Positions 52,893-61,410 are shown, counted from the first letter of the stretch. The stretch is DNA of 64,000 nucleotides from Streptomyces sp. ISL-98 (GCF_018614055.1 NZ_JAGGPB010000004.1:186001-250000); one strand, 5' to 3'. The notes: generated from the letters alone by a model not told the origin. Numbers and translations are program-made.

Positions 52893-53101
52893 CCTGGCCC
52901 GCCCTGCTGGAGCAATGGCCGCTGATCGAGGCCGACCTGCACGGCACGTACGGCATCGACATCGGCAGCGGCATCCTCCACGAACGAACGTGGCGCTGGC
53001 TGAAGTTGCGCATCCTCGGCCTCCTGTCGGCTGAGACCCGCCTGGCTAGGCACTTCGCACCTCCCGAACCGAAATCCAAGGGGGTGCGCCGTGGGACTTA
53101 G
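52739..53101 (+). CDS. tail assembly chaperone T extension (-1 frame)
   Basis: The -1 frame relative to G is closed by TGA at 52736 and then open from 52739 to TAG at 53099-53101. It encodes EATGLYEWYEYPPGHRPQAQ, GLTWPALLEQWPLIEADLHG, TYGIDIGSGILHERTWRWLK and LRILGLLSAETRLARHF, the typical T domain. There is no independent start, so it must be made as a G-T fusion. CCGGAAAAG at 52739 is a possible slippage site but not a canonical heptamer. Its end overlaps the tape measure start by 11 bases. Confidence 0.78.
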   Translation, partial: PGKGGPGAEQGAAPSRGLIGCGEQDEATGLYEWYEYPPGHRPQAQGGIEGLTWPALLEQWPLIEADLHGTYGIDIGSGILHERTWRWLKLRILGLLSAETRLARHFAPPEPKSKGVRRGT

Positions 53102-55901
53102 GCTCGGTGAACTCGTCGGCTTTCTCCGCACCGACGACTCTGGCTGGCGAAACGGCCTGCGCGAGTCACAACTGCGGTTGGCTGGCTTCACGCGCATGGC
53201 CGACGGCCGACTCCGCGACATGCACGGCCGTTTCGTGTCGCAGTCGGACGCCATGGGCCGCACCCTGGGCGCCGGGATCGCCAGGGGCGCACGTACCGCG
53301 ATCTCGGCGCTCGGCAGGGTCGGCAAGGCCGTGGCAGGGGTGGGCGCTGGGGTGCCGGCCGTCGCCGCCGTGACGACCGCTGTGGGCGGCCTCGCGGCGG
53401 GCGCAGCCGCTGCCGGCATCGCTGTGAAGGCCTTCGGCCTCGCGACGGGCCAACAGATGGAAGCCGTACGCAAGGTCGCCGACCTGGCCGCCGCTGCGGA
53501 GGAGGCGGCGGCGGAGGGCGGGGAGAAAGCCGCAGCCGCGCAGAAGGCCTACACCGACGCTCTGTCCAAGCTTCCCCCCGCGACGCAGGCCACCGCGAAG
53601 GCGTTCATCGGCCTCAAGTCCGACTTCAAGGCCTGGTCCGACAGCCTCTCCGGCACGACCATGCCCGTTTTCACCAAGGGCATCGGGATCCTGCGCGACC
53701 TACTGCCGGTCCTCACGCCGTTCGTGAAGGCCGCGGCGAGCGCGTTCTCGGAATTCCTGGACGGCGTGGCTAAGGGCGTCAAGTCGGCTGGGTTCAAGCA
53801 GTGGGCGGACGACATGTCCGGCGCTGCGGGCCCGGCGCTGACGAACTTCCTCCAGATCATCAAGAACCTCGCGGTCGGATTCGCGAAGCTCCTCCAGGCC
53901 TTCCTCCCCGCCAGCGATGGCGTCACGGGCGGCCTCGTGTCGATGACGGCGGCTTTCTCCAAGTGGGCAGGGAGTCTCAAGGGCTCCGAAGGGTTCGAGC
54001 GCTTCATGGCTCTGGCGCGCGAGGCCGGGCAGCTCCTCGGCACCCTCGCCAGGGCCGCCATCAACGTGCTGATCGCCTTCGGACCGCTGATCGGCATCAC
54101 GTCAATGCTGGCTCTCAAGCTGGCTGAAGTGGTCAACGCCCTGCCTCCGGACGTCCTCAACGGGATCGCGATCGGGATCACCGCGGTCGTCGTCGCCATG
54201 AAGCTGTACGCCCTGTGGGGCGGCCTGGTGGCCGTGGCCACGAAGGTGTGGGCGGCTGCTCAGTGGCTGCTGAACAGCGCGTTCCTCGCGAATCCGATCA
54301 CGTGGATCGTGATCGCGATCATCGCGTTCGTCGCCGCGATCATCTACGCGTACAACGAGTCGGAGACCTTCCGGCGGATCGTCGATACCGCGTGGGCGTG
54401 GATCAAGGACGCCGTCCTTGCAGCGGTCGGCCGGATCATGGGCGCGATCGAGTGGTTCCGCGAGATCCCCGGCAAGGTCCGAACCTGGTTCGACCAGGCC
54501 AAGCAGTGGTCGATCCGCAAAATGGCGGAGCTCGTCATCTGGCTCCGGGGCCTCCCCTCGCGCGCCTACAACGCCATCAGCGGCCTCGCGGGGAAACTCC
54601 GTACGGCTGCTTCCGCGGCGTTCCAGCGCTTCCGTGACGCCGCGACCGCCAAGGTGCTGTCCTTCATCACCTGGGTGCGCGAGCTACCGGGTCGGATCTC
54701 GCGCGGGATCGGCTCCCTCGGCTCGCTGCTCTACAACAAGGGCATGGACGTCGTGTCCGGCCTGTGGCGTGGCATTCAGTCCATGGGCGGGTGGATCAAG
54801 TCGCAGATCATGGGCTGGGCGCGCTCGGTCATCCCCGGACCGATCGCCAAGGCCCTCGGCATCTCGTCGCCGTCCAAGGTCACCACGGCGCAGGGGCGTT
54901 GGATCGCCCGGGGCCTCGTCGAGGGCCTCACCGGCTCGGCAAAGCAAGTCCGGTCGGCATCGCAGCGGCTCGCGGATATCGTGCGCGATCGCCTCGCCCC
55001 CGGCCGGCGCCGCTCCAACGCGCTGGGCCGGATCGACAAGGACACACGGGCACTGACCCGCCTGGCAGGGAAGGAGGCGACGCTCGCCACACGGATGAAG
55101 ACCGCGTCGAAGGCGTATGCCGACCTCATCAAGAGCAGGGACAAGCTGGCCAAGGACGTACGCGAGGGAGTGCTGTCCGGTGCCAACATCACCAGCAACG
55201 ACGGCGGGCCCGTCACTGGGGACAGCATCCTGTCCGGGCTCATCGGCGACGTCGGCCAGGCCCAGCAGTTCGCCTCGAACCTCGCGGCTCTGAAAAAGAA
55301 GGGCGTCAGCGCTGACCTGATCGCTCAGATCGCGCAGGCAGGAGTCGCGGGCGGGTCCGCCGCGGCGCAGGCCCTGGCGACGGCGGACAAGGGCACGATC
55401 CGGCAGATCAACGCCCAGCAGCAGCTGCTGAAGACAGCAGCGGAGCAGGCCGGTTCGGTCGCGGGCAACGCCATGTACGGGACCGGCATTTCGGCGGCTC
55501 AGGGCCTCATCCAGGGCATGCGGTCGCAGCAGTCCGCGATCGAGAAGCAGATGGTCGCCATCGCCAAGGGCATGTCCAAGGCGATCAAGAAGGCGCTCGG
55601 CATCCGATCGCCTTCGAAGGTGATGGCCGACCAGGTCGGGCGTCACATCCCCGCCGGCCTCGTCGCCGGAATCCGCTCCGGACAGTCCGCTGTGGACCGG
55701 ACGATGTCCGGACTCGTGTCCGTACCGCGCCCCGGACAAACCGGTGTTGCGCCTGGTGGGGGCGTGTCCGGACGCCGATCCGGACAGAGCACGACAACTG
55801 TCCGCGTGGTGGTCGAAGGGCCCGAGGCAGTCAAGAAGCTGATCCGCACGATCGTGGCCAGCGACGGCCGCGGCAGCGTGCAGACCGCATTCGGCAAATG
55901 A
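53091..55901 (+). CDS. tail tape measure protein
   Basis: A 936-residue tail-length ruler from GTG 53091. It has long Ala-rich helices, hydrophobic segments (AVTTAVGGLAAGAAAAGIAV, NPITWIVIAIIAFVAAIIYA), and two copies of a KALGI[SR]SPSKV motif followed by GRWIARGLVEGL and GRHIPAGLVAGI near 590 and 840, a repeat common in tape measures. The C-terminal region is encoded by clustered TCCGGAC words. No lysozyme or peptidase domain is evident. Confidence 0.92.
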   Translation: MGLRLGELVGFLRTDDSGWRNGLRESQLRLAGFTRMADGRLRDMHGRFVSQSDAMGRTLGAGIARGARTAISALGRVGKAVAGVGAGVPAVAAVTTAVGGLAAGAAAAGIAVKAFGLATGQQMEAVRKVADLAAAAEEAAAEGGEKAAAAQKAYTDALSKLPPATQATAKAFIGLKSDFKAWSDSLSGTTMPVFTKGIGILRDLLPVLTPFVKAAASAFSEFLDGVAKGVKSAGFKQWADDMSGAAGPALTNFLQIIKNLAVGFAKLLQAFLPASDGVTGGLVSMTAAFSKWAGSLKGSEGFERFMALAREAGQLLGTLARAAINVLIAFGPLIGITSMLALKLAEVVNALPPDVLNGIAIGITAVVVAMKLYALWGGLVAVATKVWAAAQWLLNSAFLANPITWIVIAIIAFVAAIIYAYNESETFRRIVDTAWAWIKDAVLAAVGRIMGAIEWFREIPGKVRTWFDQAKQWSIRKMAELVIWLRGLPSRAYNAISGLAGKLRTAASAAFQRFRDAATAKVLSFITWVRELPGRISRGIGSLGSLLYNKGMDVVSGLWRGIQSMGGWIKSQIMGWARSVIPGPIAKALGISSPSKVTTAQGRWIARGLVEGLTGSAKQVRSASQRLADIVRDRLAPGRRRSNALGRIDKDTRALTRLAGKEATLATRMKTASKAYADLIKSRDKLAKDVREGVLSGANITSNDGGPVTGDSILSGLIGDVGQAQQFASNLAALKKKGVSADLIAQIAQAGVAGGSAAAQALATADKGTIRQINAQQQLLKTAAEQAGSVAGNAMYGTGISAAQGLIQGMRSQQSAIEKQMVAIAKGMSKAIKKALGIRSPSKVMADQVGRHIPAGLVAGIRSGQSAVDRTMSGLVSVPRPGQTGVAPGGGVSGRRSGQSTTTVRVVVEGPEAVKKLIRTIVASDGRGSVQTAFGK

Positions 55902-55914
55902 GAGGAGACCAGCC

Positions 55915-58900
55915 GTGGCGTTCCCGGAAGACCCGCTCGACGCGAAGATCGAGTTGCAGGTGGGCGGCGTGTGGACCGACATCACCGGGGACGTCCTACT
56001 GCGCGACATCATCACGCACGACCGCGGCCGCCGGGACCAGGGCAGCCGTACGGACCCGGCCAGTTGCACGCTGACGCTCAACAACAAGGACGGCCGGTAC
56101 TCACGGCGCAATCCGCTGTCCCCCCACTACGGGCTGATCGGCCGCAACAGCCCCGTGCGGGTCTCGGTATTGGGCCCGGAGTCCTACCTGGCGCTCACCG
56201 GCCAGAGCACCGACATCGCGTCCACCCCCGACACCGCAGCCCTCGACATCACGGGGGACATCGACGTACGCGTCGAGCTCTCGGCAGACCTGGGGGAGGT
56301 CAACACGCAGATTCTCATCGGGAAGTGGGTGACGACCGGCAATCAGCGGTCGTGGATGCTGCACGTCGACTCGGGAAACTTGTGGTTCCGCTGGTCTACC
56401 GACGGCGTGACCTCGTCCGCTGGCGGGCGCACCCTGCCCGCTCTGCCTGGCCGCGCCGCGGTGCGGGCGACGCTGGACGTCGACAACGGGGCAGGAGGGT
56501 GCACGGTCCGCCTGTACTGGGCGGAGAGCCTGGACGGGCCGTGGACTCAGGCCGGGGCCGACGTCGTGTCCGGGACGCCGTCGGGCATCTTCAACTCGAC
56601 GGCACCACTGGAGCTGTCGCCGAGTACGTTCACGGTCACCCCGCCGTGGCTGCCCCCGACCGGGCGTGTTCACCGTGCCGAGGTCCGGTCGGGCATCGGC
56701 GGGACCATCGTGGCGAGCCCCGATTTCCATGCCCTGACCCCGGGGACCGCCGCTTTCGCAGACGGCACCGGCAAGACGTGGACGCTCGCGGGCGCCGCAG
56801 AGATCACCGATCGCGAGGCCCGCTTCACAGGCGAAATCTCGGAGTGGCCCGGGCGCTGGGAGACCTCCGGCCAGGCCGCGTGGGTGCCCGCCCAGGCGTC
56901 AGGGATCCTCCGCCGATACGGGCAGGGCACCAAAGCGTTGGAGTCGACGCTCCGGCGCCGCATCCCTTCCGGAGCCCCAGCTGCGTACTGGCCAATGGAG
57001 GAGGACCGCGACGCCACACAGGCCTACTCGCCCATCGCGGGAGTCGCACCCCTCAAGGTCAGCGGTCTCGAATTCGCGGCGGACGACAGCCTGTACGGCT
57101 CGAAAGCCCTGCCCACCACCAAAGCCCCCGCCAGCATCGCGGGCCAGATCCCCAAAACTACCGCGACCGGCTGGCACGTCGAGGCCGTCTACAACCTGCC
57201 TGCCCTGCCGCCCACGCTGGAGCAGATCCTGCGGGTACAGGTCGCCGGGGCCGGCATGAACAGCGTGGTGGTCCTGGTCAGTGTGTCGGCGGTGCGGGTT
57301 GAGATCCGCGACATCGAAGACGCCGTACTTGCCTTCGTGTCGTTCACGGACGCCGACGCGCTGGCCGCCTTCGTGGGGGTCTGGAACAGGCTCCAAGTGT
57401 TCACCGCTGTTTCCGGCGGACAGACGTACGTGGCCGCAGCCTGGCGCGACGTCGTCGCCAACAGCTACTCGTACGCGCGGACGGTCTACACCGGCGTCCC
57501 CGGCAGAGCCTCGGCGCTCACCGCAGCATGGGGCAGCGCCCTGGACGGCATGACGATCGGACACCTCGCCACCTGGAACGGAGTGGCGGGCACAGTCACT
57601 CCGGCCGCCGCCGGCGTCACCACCTACGAGAGCGCCGACAGCGGATTCGCTGGGGAGTCCGCGATCGAGCGCCTGCGGCGGCTGGCAGCCGAGGAGGCTC
57701 TTCCGCTGGTCGTGTACGACGGGGACCTGACCCTTGGGGCCGAGCGGATGGGCCCGCAGCGATCGGCAACCATCCTGAGCCTGCTGGAGGAGTGCTCGGA
57801 GGCGGACGGCGGAATCCTCTACGAGGACCGCGAGCGGCTCGCCCTGCGATACCGGGACCGATCCAGCCTCTACAACCAGACGCCGGCGCTCGTCTTGGAC
57901 TACACGGCGCGGGAGGTGGCGCCGCCGCTGGAGCCAGTCGAGGACGACTCTGCGCTGCGCAACGACGAGACAGTGAAACGCATCGGGGGCAGCTCGGCGC
58001 GCGTGGTCCTGGAGGAAGGCCCGCTGTCCGTGCAAGACCCGCCAGACGGCGTGGGCCGCTACGACGAGGAGACGAGCCTCAACCTCTACAGCGACGATCA
58101 GCCGGAGCAGATCGCCGGGTGGCGCCTGTACCTCGGCACCGTCGATGGAGTCCGCGTCCCGTCGGTCCGCATCCTGCTGCACAAGGCACCGCACCTGATT
58201 CCCGACGTCCTGCGGCTGCGCGAGGGCGACCTCCTGCGGATCCTTCACCCGCCGATCTGGGTGGGCGCCGACACCCTCGACCTGATCGTCGAGGGCTACG
58301 CGGAGCAGATCGGCGTACGCACGTGGGAGATCAGCTTCAATTGCTCGCCCGGATCACCGTGGACGGTCGGTGTTGTGGATGATCCGGTCCTCGGACGGGC
58401 CGACACCGACGGCAGCTCACTTGGCACGGCTGTCTCCAGCGCGGTCGCCGAGCTGGAGGTCCACGCCGATGTGGGGCCTGGGTGGGTGACGGATCCGGCC
58501 GAGATGCCGATGGACCTCCGCCTCGGCGGGGAGGTGGTCACGGCAACCGCGGTCACCAACCGCACCGACACCTTCGCGCGTACGGTCGCGAACTCCTGGG
58601 GAACCAGCAGTTCGGGGCATCTGTGGACCGAGGTTGGCGGAGTCGCCGCGGACCGCTCAGTCGACGGATCCCGCGGCGCCATCACCCTCAGCGCCCCGAT
58701 CACCAACGTGCGTTTCCAGGCCACGGTTGGGGACCTCGCCGACTGCGAGGTTCGGTGCCGCATGTCGGCGGGGCAGGTCTCCACCGGGGCGTCGATGGTG
58801 CCCGCCGTGCTGCTGCGCTACGTCAACACCTCGACGTACTACCGGGCGCGTCTGCACTTCGGCACGGGTGGCGCCCTGTTCCTGTCCGTGACGCGGGACA

Positions 58901-59265
58901 CCACGCAGATCGGCGGGACTCCGACCCTGCCGTACACGTACACGGCGGGCACGGAGTTCGAAGTCAGGGTCTTGCTGACCGGGCACCGAATCCAGATGCG
59001 AGTGTGGCCCGTCGGCACCGAGGAGCCGACGGTGTGGCACCACGACGAAACGATCGTCACGAACACCATCGCCAGCGGTGCAGTCGGCATCACGGCGTCG
59101 ACGTTCGCGGGCAACACGAACGTCAGCCCGCAGGCGAAGTTCGATCAGTTCGAGGTGGTCAATCCGCAGCGCTTCACGGTCACTCGCGCCGTCAACGGGA
59201 TCACCAAGGCGCACGCCGCAGGCACCGATATCCGCCTGGCGCAGCCCACCATCGTCGCCCTGTAG
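55915..59265 (+). CDS. large tail-tip protein with lectin-like domains
   Basis: A 1116-residue protein beginning VAFPEDPLDAKIELQVGGVW then DITGDVLLRDIITHDRGRRD and TLTLNNKDGRYSRRNPLSPH, the distal-tail/minor-tail start found in Streptomyces phages. LamG-like segments occur near 90-250 and 350-560 (AYWPMEEDRDATQAYSPIAG), and a further Concanavalin-type domain near 880-1070 (TDTFARTVANSWGTSSSGHL, YRARLHFGTGGALFLSVTRD). It likely joins tail tip and receptor binding. Confidence 0.8.
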   Translation: MAFPEDPLDAKIELQVGGVWTDITGDVLLRDIITHDRGRRDQGSRTDPASCTLTLNNKDGRYSRRNPLSPHYGLIGRNSPVRVSVLGPESYLALTGQSTDIASTPDTAALDITGDIDVRVELSADLGEVNTQILIGKWVTTGNQRSWMLHVDSGNLWFRWSTDGVTSSAGGRTLPALPGRAAVRATLDVDNGAGGCTVRLYWAESLDGPWTQAGADVVSGTPSGIFNSTAPLELSPSTFTVTPPWLPPTGRVHRAEVRSGIGGTIVASPDFHALTPGTAAFADGTGKTWTLAGAAEITDREARFTGEISEWPGRWETSGQAAWVPAQASGILRRYGQGTKALESTLRRRIPSGAPAAYWPMEEDRDATQAYSPIAGVAPLKVSGLEFAADDSLYGSKALPTTKAPASIAGQIPKTTATGWHVEAVYNLPALPPTLEQILRVQVAGAGMNSVVVLVSVSAVRVEIRDIEDAVLAFVSFTDADALAAFVGVWNRLQVFTAVSGGQTYVAAAWRDVVANSYSYARTVYTGVPGRASALTAAWGSALDGMTIGHLATWNGVAGTVTPAAAGVTTYESADSGFAGESAIERLRRLAAEEALPLVVYDGDLTLGAERMGPQRSATILSLLEECSEADGGILYEDRERLALRYRDRSSLYNQTPALVLDYTAREVAPPLEPVEDDSALRNDETVKRIGGSSARVVLEEGPLSVQDPPDGVGRYDEETSLNLYSDDQPEQIAGWRLYLGTVDGVRVPSVRILLHKAPHLIPDVLRLREGDLLRILHPPIWVGADTLDLIVEGYAEQIGVRTWEISFNCSPGSPWTVGVVDDPVLGRADTDGSSLGTAVSSAVAELEVHADVGPGWVTDPAEMPMDLRLGGEVVTATAVTNRTDTFARTVANSWGTSSSGHLWTEVGGVAADRSVDGSRGAITLSAPITNVRFQATVGDLADCEVRCRMSAGQVSTGASMVPAVLLRYVNTSTYYRARLHFGTGGALFLSVTRDTTQIGGTPTLPYTYTAGTEFEVRVLLTGHRIQMRVWPVGTEEPTVWHHDETIVTNTIASGAVGITASTFAGNTNVSPQAKFDQFEVVNPQRFTVTRAVNGITKAHAAGTDIRLAQPTIVAL

Positions 59266-59274
59266 GAGGCTCGC

Positions 59275-59670
59275 ATGACCGCTTGGCTCGCCGGTATGCG
59301 GATCACCGCAGGGCGGCTCCTGACCCACACGTCGACCATCACCACCGCCGGGCTCGCCGCGGCCGCCGGGTTCAGCGTGAATGACTTCCGGGGCGCCCGT
59401 TCCGGCAACACGGTCGTCTTGGACATGTACGTCCAGCGCACAGGCGCCGCCATCGCGCTGGTCGGCGGGCAGCTGCCAGACACGGACATCTGCACAGCCC
59501 CTTCCGGATGGCGCCCAGCTGCTGGACCGGTCAACGGTGACTGGGACGACGGGATTTGTACGGGGGGTTTCGTGATCGCCACCAGCGGGCTGTGCACCCT
59601 GCGTACGTCGACTGCTGATATTGCGACCAGTAGAAACCTGCGTCTGCACATCAGCTTCATCGTCGAATAA
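59275..59670 (+). CDS. minor tail / receptor-binding-like protein
   Basis: A 131-residue beta-rich protein (MRITAGRLLTHTSTITTAGL, FRGARSGNTVVLDMYVQRTG, TSRNLRLHISFIVE) with three Cys. It follows the large tail-tip gene by nine bases and closes the tail operon. Position suggests a fibre or receptor-binding subunit. No fold can be named. A 187-base stretch then precedes the chaplin gene, holding its hairpin leader. Confidence 0.6.
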   Translation: MTAWLAGMRITAGRLLTHTSTITTAGLAAAAGFSVNDFRGARSGNTVVLDMYVQRTGAAIALVGGQLPDTDICTAPSGWRPAAGPVNGDWDDGICTGGFVIATSGLCTLRTSTADIATSRNLRLHISFIVE

Positions 59671-59817
59671 CCCGCTCCGACCCTTCCGCCCCGTGCCTTC
59701 TGGCCGGGGCATCTCAATGTCGATGTCAAGCAGCCACGGACGCTGTGACTCACGAACGGGCGATTCCACTACTGCTTCCGGGCTACCAGTCATCTCATCG
59801 TGCAGCCCTCTGGGCGA

Positions 59818-59852
59818 ACCTCCAGGGGAGTACTCCCTTCTCACCTGGAGGT
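59818..59852 (+). promoter_or_regulatory. hairpin covering the chaplin ribosome binding site
   Basis: ACCTCCAGG (59818-59826) pairs perfectly with CCTGGAGGT (59844-59852), whose GGAGGT is the ribosome binding site five bases before the chaplin ATG. A nested palindrome GGGAGTACTCCC (59826-59837) offers a competing fold. Translation is therefore likely to be controlled. Confidence 0.65.
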
Positions 59853-59857
59853 AACCC

Positions 59858-60109
59858 ATGAGCAAGCCCAGGATTCTCGCTGCGGCCGCGTTCACCGCCA
59901 TCGCGCTCCTCGGCGGTGCCACGTCCGCTGCCGCTGCCCCCTGGCCCGGGGATGCCATCGTCGAAGGGGTGGCCGCGCACTCGCCCGGCGTCCTCAGCGG
60001 CAACATGGCGCAAGTTCCCGTGCACATTCCCGTCAATGTCTGCGGCAACACCGTCAACGTCATCGCCGCGCTCAACCCTGCATTTGGCAACACCTGTGTG
60101 AACAACTGA
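59858..60109 (+). CDS. short chaplin, phage-encoded
   Basis: An 83-residue secreted protein. Residues 1-27 are a signal peptide (MSKPRILAAAAFTAIALLGG, ATSAAAA) and residues ~41-83 form one chaplin domain: HSPGVLSGNMAQVPVHIPVN, VCGNTVNVIAALNPAFGNTC, with Cys62 and Cys80 for the conserved disulfide. Short chaplins such as ChpE of S. coelicolor self-assemble into amyloid-like films that make aerial hyphae hydrophobic. It lies between tail and lysis genes on the late strand, flanked by its own hairpin leader and terminator, so it behaves like a moron. Confidence 0.9.
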   Translation: MSKPRILAAAAFTAIALLGGATSAAAAPWPGDAIVEGVAAHSPGVLSGNMAQVPVHIPVNVCGNTVNVIAALNPAFGNTCVNN

Positions 60110-60186
60110 GCAGGTGAGCAGCGCGTCCCCACAGGCGCCTGAGTCCGTGACCTAACTGAATCTCCGCCAACCGCGGACCCACCATC

Positions 60187-60220
60187 GCCCCGTCGTGTAT
60201 CCCCTGCGGCGGGGCTTTTC
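60187..60220 (+). terminator. terminator after chaplin
   Basis: GCCCCG pairs with CGGGGC across a loop and is followed by TTTTC. It closes the chaplin transcript; the next gene's GGAGGG ribosome binding site begins ten bases later. Confidence 0.7.
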
Positions 60221-60238
60221 TCATGCCCTGGAGGGCTC

Positions 60239-60463
60239 ATGCAACCCGAGGACATCGCCCACCGTTTTGCGTTCCACGCCGCAACGACGGAGGAGAAGCG
60301 CGACGAACACACCAGCGTGCGCCAGGCCTGTCGACGCCTGGCTGACGAGCTGAACGAGCGGCTCCCGGAGGGGCGCGAGAAGGCGCTCGTTGTCACGAAG
60401 ATCGAAGAGGTCATGTTCTGGGCGAACGCTGCTTTCGCTCGGGCGGGTGCGGAGGATCGCTGA
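60239..60463 (+). CDS. Acb2/Tad1-hairpin family protein, predicted cyclic-nucleotide sponge
   Basis: A 74-residue helical-hairpin protein, MQPEDIAHRFAFHAATTEEK then HTSVRQACRRLADELNERLP, EGREKALVVTKIEEVMFWAN and AAFARAG. The RFxxH start, P-x-x-REKxLxxTKxEExMxWANAAxAR core and length match the Acb2 family as I recall it. Acb2 hexamers sequester cyclic di- and trinucleotides and so block CBASS immunity; relatives bind Thoeris signals. It starts after the chaplin terminator and its stop overlaps the endolysin ATG, so it is expressed with the lysis cassette. Binding residues were not verified. Confidence 0.78.
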   Translation: MQPEDIAHRFAFHAATTEEKRDEHTSVRQACRRLADELNERLPEGREKALVVTKIEEVMFWANAAFARAGAEDR

Positions 60464-61395
60464 TGGCCACTCCACCTACTGCCGACACCTTCGCAGCGCT
60501 CCTGCGCGCCGAGGGCCTGACCGTCGTCGAGGTCGGCCGCTGGCAGAACCACAACCGCAACCACAAAGGCCCTTGGGGCCCCGTGCACGGCGTGATGATC
60601 CACCACACCGTCACCAAGGGCACCGACGCCACCGTCCGTATCTGCCGCGACGGCTACACCGCCCTGCCCGGCCCGCTGTGCCACGTCGTCATCGACAAGC
60701 AGGGCACCATCCACCTTGTCGGATACGGACGCGCCAACCACGCCGGCCTCGGCGACAGCGACGTACTCCAGGCCGTCATCACCGAGACCCCCGCCCTCCC
60801 ACGGGACGACGAGGCCGACACCGACGGCAACCGGCACTTCTACGGCTTCGAGTGCGAGAACCTCGGCGACGGCCAAGACCCCTGGCCGACCGTCCAACTG
60901 GAGGCGATCGAGAAAGCGACGGCGGCGATCTGCCGGTATCACGGTTGGGGCCCTCGCTCTGTCATCGGGCATCTGGAGTGGCAGCCGGGCAAAGTGGATC
61001 CCCGCGGCTTCACGATGGACGCGATGCGGGACCAGATCGCGGACCGTCTCGCCGACCCGGTACCGACGCCGCCGGCGGACGCCAAGCCGCCGGCCAAGCC
61101 TGCCGCGAAGCCCGTCGTGGACCTGTCCAAGCTTGTGGCCGCGGCCAAGGCCGATCCGCCTCGGCGTGGCACACCGATCTCGTACTACGGGGTCAAGGTC
61201 GTCGAGCAGGCCCTCGTTGCCGAAGGGCTTCTGTCCCGGGCGCTCGCTGATGGGCACTTCGGATGGGCTACCCGCACCGCGTACGCGTCCTGGCAGAGGC
61301 GCTGCGGCTACAAGGGCGCCGACGCCGACAGCATCCCGGGCCGGTCCTCTCTTTCGAAGCTCGGCGCCCGCCGGGGCTTCACCGTCACCGCCTGA
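60463..61395 (+). CDS. endolysin, N-acetylmuramoyl-L-alanine amidase
   Basis: A 310-residue lysin. The amidase_2 domain (residues ~10-200) shows zinc ligands in PVHGVMIHHTVTKG and in SVIGHLEWQPGKVDPRG. A Pro/Ala/Lys linker (PTPPADAKPPAKPAAKP) leads to a C-terminal peptidoglycan-binding-like domain (VKVVEQALVAEGLLSRALAD, GHFGWATRTAYASWQRRCGY). It cleaves the amide between MurNAc and L-alanine during host lysis. No signal peptide, so export depends on the holin. Confidence 0.92.
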   Translation: MATPPTADTFAALLRAEGLTVVEVGRWQNHNRNHKGPWGPVHGVMIHHTVTKGTDATVRICRDGYTALPGPLCHVVIDKQGTIHLVGYGRANHAGLGDSDVLQAVITETPALPRDDEADTDGNRHFYGFECENLGDGQDPWPTVQLEAIEKATAAICRYHGWGPRSVIGHLEWQPGKVDPRGFTMDAMRDQIADRLADPVPTPPADAKPPAKPAAKPVVDLSKLVAAAKADPPRRGTPISYYGVKVVEQALVAEGLLSRALADGHFGWATRTAYASWQRRCGYKGADADSIPGRSSLSKLGARRGFTVTA

Positions 61396-61410
61396 TCGGA
61401 GATCAACACC

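Noticed and set aside
53091..55901. A lysozyme or peptidase domain in the tape measure protein
   Set aside because: No catalytic motif could be seen; the repeated SPSKV segments are common tape measure features.
54684..56111. A 475-codon minus-strand frame within tape measure and tail-tip genes
   Set aside because: Antisense to clear structural genes with third-position GC bias on the sense strand.
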